A stretch of 64,000 nucleotides of DNA, taken from Pseudomonas anguilliseptica (GTDB taxonomy: Bacteria; Pseudomonadota; Gammaproteobacteria; Pseudomonadales; Pseudomonadaceae). The notes under the pieces were generated by a model that was not told the DNA's origin, ran no database searches, and was given only the letters and a program-made list of their open reading frames with translations. Of the stretch, positions 24,702-34,017 are shown one piece after another (the stretch's first letter is position 1; every line of letters starts with the position of its first letter). The DNA lies in assembly GCF_021375795.1 (NCBI RefSeq), contig NZ_JAEIOI010000002.1, positions 124,001 to 188,000 of the forward strand, read 5' to 3'. The translations under genes and the position numbers were made by a program.

Positions 24702-27299
24702 TCATGGCTCTGTCGGGGCCGTCTTGGCATTACGTTCCAGCATACGCTGTTGCACGCGTTGCTTGATGATATCGCTGACCTTGTCGGTCAGTTGCAGGCT
24801 GGCCAGCAGGGTCGGTATGTCTTCTTCCAGGTTGATGTTGAAGTGGATCGGTCGGCCCTGTTCGATGGCCGGATTCTGTCCTTCCAGGCGCATGGTCAGG
24901 GCCAGCTTGCCTTGCTGGTTGTAGTCGACCTGACTGCTCAGGGTGGTGAAGCGAAAGTCCTCGAGTGATTGGGTGACCAGTTGCATGGCCGGGTTGCTGC
25001 GGCCCAGGGCGCGAATGCGCTCGGAGTGAAACTGCAATTGCCCGCCCGGTGCGCGGGCGCTCAGCTGCCCCTGTGTGATGGTCACGCCCTGGCTGCTGAT
25101 CTGCAGCGGTAAGTTGCCGTCCAGGGTGCCCGTGCCGGATAAACCTTCTGTGGGATAGAGGATAAACAGCTGCTCAAGTTCCAGGCCCTGCACCTCGATG
25201 GGAAACTGCAGCGATTCTGCTGCCAGGTCCCAGCGTCCGGCGGTCAGTCGTAGCCGACCGCCCATCAATGCCGTTTGCGCGTGCTCAAGCTGCAATTGGC
25301 CTTTGTCGGGGGCATGCAGGTCGGCGTTGTAGCGGCCTTTGAGCTGCAGCGGACCCAGTGGAATACCTGGGTTGGCCTGTTCCAGGCGCAATTCACTGAC
25401 ATTCAGCTCGAGCCGGCGCGGGTCAAGACGCAGCGCCATTTGACTGTCCAGGCCCTCCAGTGCCGTGCGGTCATAAATCCCACCAAGACCTTTGCCCGTG
25501 AGTGTGACGTTGACTGTGGGCTGTTGCTGGTCGCTGGCCAGGTTCAGCGTCGCGTCGGCATTCAGTCGGCCATTGTTCAACTCCAGCAAGGCTGGCCAGG
25601 CGCTGAAGCTGCCTTGCAGCGGGTTGCCGCTGCGCAAAAACAGCTCTGCCAGCTGGGCGTGCAGATTCAGCCCCTTGGCTTGGCTGTGTTGCAGCTGCAG
25701 TTTGAGTTGCAAGGCGGCATCGTTACGCAGTGTGCCATCGAGCTGCACCTGTTCCTGAGAGGCCACCAGCGGACCCTGCCAATACCAACGCTGCGGGCGC
25801 AGTTGAGCATGCTGCAGCTGTGCGCTGAGCTCGATTGGGCCTTGCAATTGCCAATCATGCAGCGTGCCATCGGTTAGCCGGCCCTGCAGTTGCAACCCGC
25901 TGCTGCTGAGCTTGAGTTGCTCAGCCTGCAGCTCGGTATTGCCGACGCGCTGCAGGCTGAGTTGCGTGCCTTTTTCCAGCTTGAGCATCAACTGTTCCGG
26001 ATCGAGGTATGCGTTGATCAGCAGTTGTGCCTGGCCGGCGCCGAGTTGCACCTGTTCCAGCTGCAGCGCCGGGCTACTGGCCGTCAGCTTGCCTTCCAGT
26101 ACTTGCAAGCCCCAGGGCAGGCCGTTGGCCAGTGCCAATGTGCCTTCCAGGTTGAATGGGCTGCGTCCTTGCCCACGCAATTGCAGCTGCAAGGGCAGGG
26201 CGCGTCCGCGCAACTGTTCGACCAGGTTGTCCGGCATCTGTGTAGGCTGAATTGTCAGCTGCAAGGCGTCGGGCCTGAGTGCTACCGGCAGGTCGCTGGT
26301 CAGCTCGCCGGGGATCTGCGTGAGGTTGAGGTCGGCAATTAGGCTATCGGCCAGCCATTGCCCATGCAGCGTGTGAGCGGAGAGGCCGAGCTGGCCTTGC
26401 ACCAGGCCGATGTTTGGAATTGGCCAGGGTGCTGGCAGGTTGGCACTGGCTTGCAATTGGCCGCTGGCCTGTTGCAGTTGTTTCAGGTCAAGTGGCCCCG
26501 GGGGCAGTTGCAGTTGCCAACTGGCCTGCAGTTGCGCCGCTGCTGACGCCTCAGCTAACTGGCTGCTGTCAGGCAGCCACTGGTGGAGCCAGCTGTGCAA
26601 CACATGGCCCTGGGCCAATTCGCCGTCGAGTTCTCCCTGCCAGAGCTGACCACTGGCTGTGTGCTGTAAGCGACTGCTGAGCCGCAATTGCGGTTGCTGG
26701 TTGATGGCCAGACTCAACTGCAAGGCTGCGCTTGTGGCTTCGCCTTGCAGCTGGGCGTGCCAGCGCAGTTGATCTTGCTGGTGTTGCAAGTTGAGCTGCA
26801 GGTCAAGTTGCTGTGTGGCTGTACGTGCCTGTTTACGCAGCTGCAGATCGCCCAGCAGCTGGCAGCGCATTTCGGCACAGGGCAGCTCGATCTGCAGGGT
26901 GGCGATTTCTAGTTGTTGCGGTAGCAGGCCGATCAGCTTGGTCAGTTGTTCGGGGTGCAGCGTTGGGGCAGCGGCCTCAGTGGGCGTGGTTTCACTGCGT
27001 GTCGGCAGCTGTAGTTGCAGGCGTGCAAGCGCAATCTGCTGCCAGAACGGCGGTGCCAGGCTGAAGCCGCGCCAGGCCAGCTGTAAATGGTGCAGCTGCA
27101 CGGTGGCGGCTGGGTGTTCCAGGCTGAGCTGCTCAAGCTGGATGCCTTGGGTGGAGATGCCCAGCCCCTGCCAGTTGAGGTGGCTGACCTGTGCACGTTC
27201 AAGCGTGCGGCTCAGGCTCAGGTAGCCTGCTGCGCCAAGCAGCAGGAGCAGTAAAACCAGGTAAGCAAGCAGTCGCAGCCAGGTGCGCCGGCCGGGCAT
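24702..27299 (-). CDS. ydbH: YdbH-family intermembrane phospholipid transport protein (AsmA-like)
   Basis: The protein of about 865 residues has one N-terminal membrane anchor (LLAYLVLLLLLLGAAGYLSL) and a very long periplasmic beta-rich region with repeated Leu/Gln-rich strands. The C-terminal YdbH domain contains LSGTGTLDGNLPLQISSQG. Known homologues are AsmA-like lipid bridges. The ATG at 27299 places the anchor at the N-terminus. The frame is open 90 codons further upstream but that part is not protein-like. The unusual Gln/Leu richness reflects the beta-groove repeats. It heads the ydbH-ynbE-ydbL operon. Confidence 0.87.
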   Translation of the reverse strand: MPGRRTWLRLLAYLVLLLLLLGAAGYLSLSRTLERAQVSHLNWQGLGISTQGIQLEQLSLEHPAATVQLHHLQLAWRGFSLAPPFWQQIALARLQLQLPTRSETTPTEAAAPTLHPEQLTKLIGLLPQQLEIATLQIELPCAEMRCQLLGDLQLRKQARTATQQLDLQLNLQHQQDQLRWHAQLQGEATSAALQLSLAINQQPQLRLSSRLQHTASGQLWQGELDGELAQGHVLHSWLHQWLPDSSQLAEASAAAQLQASWQLQLPPGPLDLKQLQQASGQLQASANLPAPWPIPNIGLVQGQLGLSAHTLHGQWLADSLIADLNLTQIPGELTSDLPVALRPDALQLTIQPTQMPDNLVEQLRGRALPLQLQLRGQGRSPFNLEGTLALANGLPWGLQVLEGKLTASSPALQLEQVQLGAGQAQLLINAYLDPEQLMLKLEKGTQLSLQRVGNTELQAEQLKLSSSGLQLQGRLTDGTLHDWQLQGPIELSAQLQHAQLRPQRWYWQGPLVASQEQVQLDGTLRNDAALQLKLQLQHSQAKGLNLHAQLAELFLRSGNPLQGSFSAWPALLELNNGRLNADATLNLASDQQQPTVNVTLTGKGLGGIYDRTALEGLDSQMALRLDPRRLELNVSELRLEQANPGIPLGPLQLKGRYNADLHAPDKGQLQLEHAQTALMGGRLRLTAGRWDLAAESLQFPIEVQGLELEQLFILYPTEGLSGTGTLDGNLPLQISSQGVTITQGQLSARAPGGQLQFHSERIRALGRSNPAMQLVTQSLEDFRFTTLSSQVDYNQQGKLALTMRLEGQNPAIEQGRPIHFNINLEEDIPTLLASLQLTDKVSDIIKQRVQQRMLERNAKTAPTEP

Positions 27300-27449
27300 A
27301 AGCACTGATCCAGAGTGGTGAGTTGTGTGGCTGGACGTTAACCCATGTCTGCCAGGCTGCCAATGAATGCTTAAATGGCGCTGTGTAAATGCAGCATTTA
27401 GTGATATTTTTGTTTGAAACAGACATTGATTGGCAGAGGGGGAATCGTG

Positions 27450-27818
27450 ATGAGTGCGTTGATTCGACCGGTCGCCGATGCAGATGCGGTACTGGCCAAG
27501 GCGCTGCTCAATACCCGTGAGCAACTGGGGCTGACCCAGCAGGAGCTGGCAGACATCGTGGGTGTACACCGCACAGCCATCTCGCGCTGGGCGGAGGGCG
27601 GCCTGCGGGTGCAGAGTAAAACCGGCGAACTGGCCTTGCTGCTGATTCGGGTATACCGCTCACTGTTTGCCCTGTTCGGCGGCAACCTGGCGGATATGCA
27701 GCATTTTCTGCGTACCGATAACCGCCATCTGGATGCACCGCCACTGGCGCTGATGTTGCAGGTACAAGGGTTGGTGCGGGTGGTGGAATATCTCGATGCG
27801 ATTCGTGGCAAAGCCTAG
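27450..27818 (+). CDS. Xre/MbcA/ParS-type antitoxin of a RES toxin pair
   Basis: The 122-residue DNA-binding protein has a helix-turn-helix at about residues 25-60 (LGLTQQELADIVGVHRTAIS). The C-terminal MbcA/ParS/Xre toxin-binding region ends VVEYLDAIRGKA. It should bind and neutralise the RES-domain toxin encoded 45 bases downstream and repress the operon. The ATG at 27450 follows GAGGGGG and is preferred over the ATG at 27414. It is divergent from ydbH. Confidence 0.85.
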   Translation: MSALIRPVADADAVLAKALLNTREQLGLTQQELADIVGVHRTAISRWAEGGLRVQSKTGELALLLIRVYRSLFALFGGNLADMQHFLRTDNRHLDAPPLALMLQVQGLVRVVEYLDAIRGKA

Positions 27819-27863
27819 AGCGCGTAGCGCGCAACAATAATAAAAGTTAAGGACAACGCCATT

Positions 27864-28616
27864 ATGGAAATCTGGCAACACTGCCAAGGCCCGCAGCAGA
27901 TCAAGCCATTGCGCGGCCGCCTGGTGCGTCTGGTGGAAAGTCAGGCCCAGGTCGCGACCCTGCAACTGGTCGATACCCTCGCTGAACAGGCGTTGCTTGA
28001 GGAGCTGCTGGAAACCAGCAAACCACCGCTGCCGCAGAGTGCCGAGCCACTGCATTACCTGCTGAAAACCCCGTTCCGTTATCCACCGCTGCGCTGGGGC
28101 TCGCGCTTTGGTTCGGTGCATGAGCCGAGCCTGTTTTACGGCGCACTGCGTATCGACACCGCCATGGCTGAGGCCGCGTATTACCGCTTTCTGCTGTGGG
28201 ACGGCATGAGCATCGCGCCGCCCAGTGGGCGCATCCTTTCCGAGCATTGCACCTTCGAGGCGCGCTATCAGGTTGCCCGCGGCATTCAGTTGCAGCATCC
28301 GCCGTTTAGCGATTTCCAGGCCGAACTTTGTCACGCCAGCGCTTATCAACCTTGCCAGGTATTGGGTGCAGCCATGCGTGGGGCAGGGGTGGAAGCGTTT
28401 GAGTACCGTTCAGCGCGCTGCCCGCAGCAGGGTAACAACGTGGCGCTGTTTGTCCCGAGCGCGCTGGCAGAAAAGCGCCCGCGCAATCTGCTGAGCTGGT
28501 TGTGCGAAACCACGGCGGAGTATGTGGCATTCAAGAATGCCCAGGTTCCCGATACCCCCAGGGTCTTCCACCTGGTCGCCTACCAGCGCGACGGCCGCCT
28601 GCCACGCCCGGCCTAG
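27864..28616 (+). CDS. RES-domain toxin (NAD+-degrading family)
   Basis: The 250-residue protein has the RES-domain residues: Arg in RWGSRFGS, Tyr in FYGALR, and Glu in MAEAAYYR. Characterised RES toxins (MbcT, RES of Pseudomonas putida) break down NAD+ by phosphorolysis or hydrolysis. It follows its antitoxin gene and the ATG follows AAGGACAAC. All three conserved RES positions appear intact, so it is probably active. It belongs to the longer RES proteins with an N-terminal helical extension of about 85 residues. Confidence 0.88.
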   Translation: MEIWQHCQGPQQIKPLRGRLVRLVESQAQVATLQLVDTLAEQALLEELLETSKPPLPQSAEPLHYLLKTPFRYPPLRWGSRFGSVHEPSLFYGALRIDTAMAEAAYYRFLLWDGMSIAPPSGRILSEHCTFEARYQVARGIQLQHPPFSDFQAELCHASAYQPCQVLGAAMRGAGVEAFEYRSARCPQQGNNVALFVPSALAEKRPRNLLSWLCETTAEYVAFKNAQVPDTPRVFHLVAYQRDGRLPRPA

Positions 28617-28986
28617 ACAGGCGCGCAATCTGCCCTGAAAAAGGGCAGTGCGACGGCATGACGCAGCGACTTGTGCACAATTGCGATGCGCCTTGTCAAG
28701 CAAGATGCAGTGCTTGACGTAAACCCTTGATTCTTTTTGTTGATTCTATAAGTCAATGAAAAATATAGATTTTTTGCGTTGGTGAAAAAACCACCAGTTT
28801 GACTCTGAGGCCCATGCCATAGGCGCTCAAGGCGCTTGCTCCCATGTTATCCACGAAGTTATCCACAGCTTCTGTGGATTAACCCGAGCGCTTGCTCTAG
28901 GTCGCCTTCTCAGGCTTTTTTGCAAGGCTTTACCTTGGCGAAAAAAGGAGTAGAGTTGCGCGCCTTTCCGGCTACCGCTGCTTTTT
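28617..28986. other. Intergenic region with DnaA-box-like cluster
   Basis: No gene is seen. A stem ctgccct/agggcag just after the RES gene (about 28630-28648) may end that transcript. An AT-rich stretch (28725-28775) may hold a promoter. DnaA-box-like 9-mers lie at 28847-28882. Confidence 0.5.
28847..28882. promoter_or_regulatory. Cluster of three DnaA-box-like 9-mers
   Basis: TTATCCACG (28847-28855), a perfect TTATCCACA (28859-28867) and an inverted TAATCCACA (28873-28881) are present. The last two form a near palindrome. They lie upstream of the Sel1-like gene. A similar pair occurs at 42385-42407. They may titrate DnaA or regulate the downstream gene. Confidence 0.4.
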
Positions 28987-29391
28987 ATGCCTCGCGCAAT
29001 TACTCGTCTGTCTGCTGTACCTGTTAATGCTCCACGCCTGCCAACTCGTGTTGCGCTCTGGCTACTGGACAGCCCCCGTCTCGGTGATGCCCCCAGCATC
29101 AAACGTTTTGCCGGTCGACTGCTTAAGCAACCCGCTTTGCAGGGCGTGGTGCCGGCGCAGACTCGCCTCGGGCAATTACTCTGCCGTGATTGTGGCAACC
29201 CGCGTGATCGGCGCATGGGCTTTGAGTTGCTGCGTCAGGCCGCGCGTGCCGGCGATGTGAGTGCTCAACTCGAACTCGGCCAACTGTATAGCCAGCCTCG
29301 TCATAATGAACCGCAGCAGGCTCGGCACTGGCTGGAGCTAGCCGCGGGGCAGGGTTCGCTAGAGGCGCAGCAACTGCTTAAACAGCTCTGA
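28987..29391 (+). CDS. Small TPR/Sel1-like repeat protein
   Basis: The 134-residue protein has a basic N-terminal segment followed by about two Sel1-like helical repeats (MGFELLRQAARAGDVSAQLELG and ARHWLELAAGQGSLEAQQLL, each shorter than a full domain). Sel1 repeats mediate protein contacts. No signal peptide is convincing. The start lacks an obvious ribosome binding site. It lies 63 bases upstream of rmuC and may be co-transcribed. The function is unknown. Confidence 0.72.
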   Translation: MPRAITRLSAVPVNAPRLPTRVALWLLDSPRLGDAPSIKRFAGRLLKQPALQGVVPAQTRLGQLLCRDCGNPRDRRMGFELLRQAARAGDVSAQLELGQLYSQPRHNEPQQARHWLELAAGQGSLEAQQLLKQL

Positions 29392-29454
29392 CGCAAGGGG
29401 CCGCTCTGCAAGAATACTGGTTATACTGCCAGTACTTTTCTGCGGAGCTGCTCA

Positions 29455-30942
29455 ATGCCCATCGATCTCTCCACCGCGCTGGCGCCAGCTGTGCTCGGTT
29501 TTGCCGCCGCTGCATTGCCTCTTCTTTACCTGGCTTGGTCACAGCAACGCCGCCTCAACGTCCAGCAGCTGGATTTCAGCCTGCTACAGGAACGCCTGAA
29601 TAATGCGCAGCTAGCGCAGACCGGCCTGGCTGCGCAGCTGGATGATTGCCGCGAGGAAGTTGCTGCGATCAGCGAGATCAAGGCTGATCAGCAGGCCGAA
29701 CTGGCCGCACTGCGCCGTGAGGCCGACTTGCTGCAACAAGAACGGCAGATCGCCCGCGAAGCCGCTCAGGGCTGGGTCAGTCAGCGTGAACAGCAGGAAG
29801 CTGAAATCCGCCGCCTGGATGCCCAGCGCGCTGCCCTCAGCGCCGAACTTAGAGAACAGCAAGACAGCCACCAACAGCGTCTGAGCGACCTGCAAGGCTC
29901 GCGCGATGAATTGCGTGCGCAGTTCGCCGAGTTGGCCGGGAAAATCTTTGATGAGCGCGAGCAGCGCTTTGCCGAAACCAGCCAGCAACAGCTTTGCCAG
30001 TTGCTTGATCCGCTCAAGGAGCGCATCCAATCCTTCGAAAAGCGTGTGGAAGAGAGCTATCAGCAGGAAGCCCGTGAGCGTTTTTCCCTGGGCAAGGAGC
30101 TGGAGCGTCTGCAGCAGCTCAACCAGCGTCTGGGCGATGAGGCGACCAATCTGACTCGCGCCCTTAAGGGGCAGAAGACCCAGGGTAACTGGGGTGAACT
30201 GGTGCTGGAGCGGGTGCTGGAGCATGCCGGGCTGGAGAAGGGGCGCGAGTACCAGACCCAGGTTAGCCTGAAGAGCGCCGATGGCGAACGCTTCCAGCCC
30301 GATGTGCTGATCCAGTTGCCCGGTGACAAACAGGTGGTGGTGGATGCCAAAGTCAGCCTGACCGCCTACCAGCAGCTTGTTGCCGCCGAAGATGAGACCA
30401 GTCGGCAGCAGGCGCTCAAGCAGCATGTGCTGTCGCTGCGCAGCCATTTGAAGGGCTTGTCGCTCAAGGATTACCAGCGCCTGGAAGGCCTGCACAGCCT
30501 GGATTTCGTGTTGCTGTTTGTGCCAATCGAAGCGGCCTTCGCCGCCGCCTTGCAGGCCGATCCCGGTCTGTTTCAGGAGGCCTTCGATCAGCATATCGTC
30601 ATCGTCAGCCCGACCACGCTGCTCGCTACCCTGCGGGTGATCGACAGCCTGTGGCGGCAGGAGCGCCAAAGCCAGAATGCCCGCGAGATAGCCGAGCGCG
30701 CCGGCGCGTTATACGACAAGTTCGTCGCCTTTATCCAGGATCTGGATGAAATGGGCGCACGCCTGCAGCAGCTGGACAAGGTCTATGCCGGCGCGCGCAA
30801 CAAGCTCTGCGAGGGCCGCGGCAATATCATCAGCCGGGTGGAAAACCTCAAACTGCTAGGCGCTCGCGCCAGCAAGAGCCTGCCTGTCGAGCTGCTCGAA
30901 CAGGCGGCCGGGGTGATGGTGCTGGATGAGGTTGGCGAATAA
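29455..30942 (+). CDS. rmuC: DNA recombination protein RmuC
   Basis: The 495-residue protein has an N-terminal membrane segment (about residues 10-25), a long coiled coil (about 30-200, rich in Gln and Glu) and the RmuC nuclease-like domain. The domain is marked by KGQKTQGNWGELVLERVLE, then PDVLIQLPGDKQVVVDAK, which shows the D...D-x-K nuclease pattern. RmuC limits inversions at repeats and is thought to act on DNA recombination structures. It has normal length and the ATG lies after GGAGC. Confidence 0.9.
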   Translation: MPIDLSTALAPAVLGFAAAALPLLYLAWSQQRRLNVQQLDFSLLQERLNNAQLAQTGLAAQLDDCREEVAAISEIKADQQAELAALRREADLLQQERQIAREAAQGWVSQREQQEAEIRRLDAQRAALSAELREQQDSHQQRLSDLQGSRDELRAQFAELAGKIFDEREQRFAETSQQQLCQLLDPLKERIQSFEKRVEESYQQEARERFSLGKELERLQQLNQRLGDEATNLTRALKGQKTQGNWGELVLERVLEHAGLEKGREYQTQVSLKSADGERFQPDVLIQLPGDKQVVVDAKVSLTAYQQLVAAEDETSRQQALKQHVLSLRSHLKGLSLKDYQRLEGLHSLDFVLLFVPIEAAFAAALQADPGLFQEAFDQHIVIVSPTTLLATLRVIDSLWRQERQSQNAREIAERAGALYDKFVAFIQDLDEMGARLQQLDKVYAGARNKLCEGRGNIISRVENLKLLGARASKSLPVELLEQAAGVMVLDEVGE

Positions 30943-30957
30943 GGTATGCGCCGCGTC

Positions 30958-31021
30958 TGTAGGAGCGGGCCATGCCCGCGAACCTGAACAGACGGGTCAT
31001 TCGCGGCCACGGGCCGCTCCA
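30958..31021. repeat. REP-like palindrome after rmuC
   Basis: The sequence begins tgtaggagcgggccatgccc and ends with the inverted gggccgctcc. It lies between the convergent rmuC and the hydrolase gene, where it may act as a transcript end. It is related to the element at 9389-9443. Confidence 0.72.
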
Positions 31022-31026
31022 GCGGA

Positions 31027-31917
31027 TTAGGCGCTGACAGCGCCTTTCTCGGCGGCCGCCCGTTGTGCCGCCGGGGAGTTGGCCAGGTAATCCAGCGCCA
31101 CGCGAATATCACCTTCGGTGCGCGGGTGATAACCGGGGTTGAAGTAGCGCAATACCGAGCGGCCGATGCTGCCCATACGCGGCAGCAGGCCACGCTTACC
31201 CAGTTGATACCAGAGGTAGAGGAAACCGGGACGGTAACGGGTTACCGGGTCCTGGCGCATCATGGTTCTCATCCCCATGCTGAACAGGAAGATCAGCGCG
31301 GGCGTGGCAATCAACATATACACCCAGCGCATCAGCACACTGCCGCCGATATGCACGTGCAGGTCGTGAGCCACGCTGCGGTGTTCGACTTCTTCGGCGC
31401 CGTGCCAACGCAGCAGGTCGAGCATCACCGGGTCGGCGTGGTCGAGGCTGCGGGTGGTGATGATCCAGTCACCCAGCACGCAGGTGAAATGCTCCACTGC
31501 GGCGATCAGGCCGACTCGCTGACGCAGCCACCAGGGCTGCAGCCAGCGGCTGATGGCGTTGTCGCCCAGGGGGAAGTCGCACAACACGCGATCGAACAGC
31601 CAGTGGATCGGTCTGGTGAAGGGCGTTGGGTCGATACCGTGGCGCAGCAGGTAGGGCGTGAGCGCGCTGTCGTGGGCGCGGGCATGCTGCGCTTCCTGTT
31701 TGACGAAACCTTGCACGTCGTCGCGCAACTGCGGATCGGTGACCAGCGGCAGGGCCTTGTTGTAGACCCGGCAGAACCAGAACTCGCCGGCCGGCAGGAT
31801 CAGGTGCAGGCTGTTCATGATATGCGAGGCTTCCGGCTCGTTCGGCACCCAGTGCAGCGGGGTATCGGCGAAATCGAAGCGCACTTTGCGTTGTTCCAGG
31901 CGGTGCTGTTCGGTCAT
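31027..31917 (-). CDS. Ferritin-like metal-dependent hydrolase family protein (PF10118 type)
   Basis: The 296-residue cytoplasmic protein belongs to the family annotated as predicted metal-dependent hydrolases. Two carboxylate/histidine clusters, QEAQHARAH in the middle and WHGAEEVEHRS later, look like the di-metal site of a ferritin-like helical bundle. A hydrophobic stretch (LIATPALIFLFSMGM) suggests membrane contact. The ATG at 31917 follows AAGGAG. It is 14 bases downstream of the hydrolase-SDR fusion gene on the same strand. The reaction is not known. Confidence 0.78.
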   Translation of the reverse strand: MTEQHRLEQRKVRFDFADTPLHWVPNEPEASHIMNSLHLILPAGEFWFCRVYNKALPLVTDPQLRDDVQGFVKQEAQHARAHDSALTPYLLRHGIDPTPFTRPIHWLFDRVLCDFPLGDNAISRWLQPWWLRQRVGLIAAVEHFTCVLGDWIITTRSLDHADPVMLDLLRWHGAEEVEHRSVAHDLHVHIGGSVLMRWVYMLIATPALIFLFSMGMRTMMRQDPVTRYRPGFLYLWYQLGKRGLLPRMGSIGRSVLRYFNPGYHPRTEGDIRVALDYLANSPAAQRAAAEKGAVSA

Positions 31918-31931
31918 TCTGATTCTCCTTG

Positions 31932-33710
31932 TCAACCGGCCAGGTTCAGGCGGGCGAGGGCACGCGACAGCCAGGGCGCGAAGCGCCATTGGGCGATGCT
32001 CAGGTGCGCTTCGGCACCCACGGCGACTACTGCCTGGTTGCGTTCGATGCCGCGCAGCAGGCGGCTGGCTACGGTTTCCGCGCTGAGGTTGCGTTTGCTG
32101 TACAGGCGCTGGGTTTTGGCTTGCTGCTTAGCTTCGGCCTCGACACTGAGGCCATTGAAGCGGGTGGCCTGGATGATGGCGGTGTTGACCAGACCCGGGC
32201 ACAGCGCGGTAACGCCGATGCCGTGAGCTGCCATTTCTGCGCGCAGGCATTCACTGAGCATGAGTACCGCAGCCTTGCTGGTGGCGTAGGCCGGGTAGTT
32301 GCGCGACGGCACAAAGGCCGCTGCCGAGGCGGTGTTGACGATATGCCCGCGTTTTCCGGCCTTGATCATCTGCTGGGCAAACAGCCGGCTGCCGTCGATC
32401 ACGCTCCACAGGTTGATGCGCAGCAGGCGCTCCCAGTCGGCATTGCTGGTGTCGAGCATGCTTCCGGCCATGCCGATGCCGGCATTATTGATGACGATAT
32501 CGGGGCTGCCGAACTCGCTTTCCACCCAGCTGGCGAACGCCGCCATGGCGTTGCTGTCACCCACATCCAGTTGATAGACAAAGGCTTCGCTACCCAGGCT
32601 TCTCGCCTGTGCGGCGCTGGCTTCGGCTGCTGCCAGGTTGATGTCGGCAGCCAGCACGTTGGCACCCTGCCTGGCGAACTCCAGCAGGGTAGCGCGGCCG
32701 ATTCCGGAGCCGGCTCCGGTGACGATCACCAGTTTGCCGCTGTAGTTCCCGGTATTGGCTTTGACCTGTGCCTGCTGCAGCGCGCGGCTGCTGCCATCGC
32801 CTTGCAGGTGCTGGATAAATTCACGCAGCCACAGGGCCAGTTGCTGGGGTTCGGCCAGTAGCTGCCAGTGCCCGGCGCGCACTTCGCGACGCCATAACTT
32901 GGGGGCCCAGTGCTGCAACCGGTCAAACAGTTGCGGGCGCACAAAGCGGTCTTCAGTTGGCACGATCAGCTGCACCGGGACGTCGGTGTGGCGCAGGCGA
33001 GGTTTGAACAGGCTGCGGATAAAGTTGGCGCGGTACAGCTTGACCCCGTGTACACCGTCGGAGCGCTGGCTGCTGCTGACCGCGACATTGCGCAGGCCTT
33101 CGACTTTACGCAGCAGGCCAGGCCAGGCGCGATCAAGGCCCAGGCGCCAGGTCAGCTCGGGTAGCCATGGCGTGTGAAACAGGGCGATGTACCAGGAGCT
33201 GAGCAGTTGACCGAGCACCTGCAGCAGTGCGCGCGGGCGTTTCTGTTTGAGCTTGTCGCGCATCCAGTGGCCTACATGGTCTAGGCAGGGGCCGGAGATA
33301 CTGGTGTAAGAGGCCAGCAGAGGTTGAATACGCGGTTCGGTCACCGCTTCCCAGGCCTGGATCGAACCCCAGTCGTGGGCCACCAGGTGCACGGGCTGGT
33401 TGGGGCTGAGAGCCTTGATCACCGCTTCCAGATCGTTGGCCAGCTTTGCCAGGTGATAGTCCAGGCGCTTGCGTGGAATATCCGAGGCACCGAAGCCGCG
33501 TACGTCGTAGGCAATGATCTGGTAGTCGGCGGCCAGTTCACGTACCAGCGGCAGCCAGACTTCGTGGCTGTCCGGGTAGCCATGCACCAGCAGCAGGGTC
33601 GGGCCATCTGTTTTGCCCCAGCGGTAAGCGGCCAGTTCCACCCCATCGCCCTGAATGCGCAGGTGTTCGCCCTGCAAGGGCTCGTGTGGCAACACGACAG
33701 GCGCGTTCAT
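31932..33710 (-). CDS. Fusion of alpha/beta hydrolase and short-chain dehydrogenase
   Basis: The protein of about 592 residues has two enzymes in one chain. Residues of about 10-300 are an epoxide-hydrolase-like alpha/beta hydrolase (LLVHGYPDSHEVW, nucleophile region VAHDWGSIQAW, with Asp as nucleophile). Residues of about 325-590 are an SDR (VTGAGSGIGRATLLEFARQG for NAD(P), active-site Ser-Tyr-Lys in YPAYATSKAAV). This architecture is found in pseudomonads and is probably a lipid or terpenoid oxidoreductase. The substrate is unknown. ATG 33710 gives the domain start; the frame is open to an ATG at 33788. It is divergent from the MerR regulator. Confidence 0.82.
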   Translation of the reverse strand: MNAPVVLPHEPLQGEHLRIQGDGVELAAYRWGKTDGPTLLLVHGYPDSHEVWLPLVRELAADYQIIAYDVRGFGASDIPRKRLDYHLAKLANDLEAVIKALSPNQPVHLVAHDWGSIQAWEAVTEPRIQPLLASYTSISGPCLDHVGHWMRDKLKQKRPRALLQVLGQLLSSWYIALFHTPWLPELTWRLGLDRAWPGLLRKVEGLRNVAVSSSQRSDGVHGVKLYRANFIRSLFKPRLRHTDVPVQLIVPTEDRFVRPQLFDRLQHWAPKLWRREVRAGHWQLLAEPQQLALWLREFIQHLQGDGSSRALQQAQVKANTGNYSGKLVIVTGAGSGIGRATLLEFARQGANVLAADINLAAAEASAAQARSLGSEAFVYQLDVGDSNAMAAFASWVESEFGSPDIVINNAGIGMAGSMLDTSNADWERLLRINLWSVIDGSRLFAQQMIKAGKRGHIVNTASAAAFVPSRNYPAYATSKAAVLMLSECLRAEMAAHGIGVTALCPGLVNTAIIQATRFNGLSVEAEAKQQAKTQRLYSKRNLSAETVASRLLRGIERNQAVVAVGAEAHLSIAQWRFAPWLSRALARLNLAG

Positions 33711-34017
33711 GCGCGCACCTGCTGTACGTTTGCAGGGCGAACCGGCCGAGTGAGGAGGGCGAGGTCGAGGGGCATGCGGCGTCTCCATGGGTTATGACTG
33801 TTACATCATTTGATGTCATGGTTATTGTTGGACGCTCCGCAGGTGTCTGCCTAGCCATTGCGCAGACTCAATCCAGCCTCTGTTACGGTGTTACTGATAT
33901 GGCTGCACGCCTTGTGCCATGGGGCTTTGCCTGGGGTTGGCAGGGTTGCGCGCGACCAAGGGTTGGGCAAGTCCAGCCCTTGGTTGGGGCGGTTGTTGGC
34001 TGGTTACTCGTGCGGCT
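33711..34017. other. Divergent region between the SDR fusion and merR
   Basis: No gene is supported. It carries a short palindrome at 33803-33816 and presumably the promoters of the two divergent units. Confidence 0.5.
33803..33816. promoter_or_regulatory. Palindrome, candidate MerR operator
   Basis: The sequence acatcatttgatgt consists of six-base perfect inverted arms around TT. It lies in the divergent region between the hydrolase-SDR fusion and the MerR gene. Binding by that MerR regulator is inferred from position only. Confidence 0.35.

Noticed and set aside
24702..27225. Many open frames opposite ydbH
   Set aside because: They arise from the Gln/Leu-rich composition of ydbH; none has a start signal or recognisable domain.
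28847..28882. Chromosomal replication origin
   Set aside because: Only three DnaA-like boxes are present, and there is no dnaA, dnaN or rpmH nearby and no large AT-rich unwinding region.
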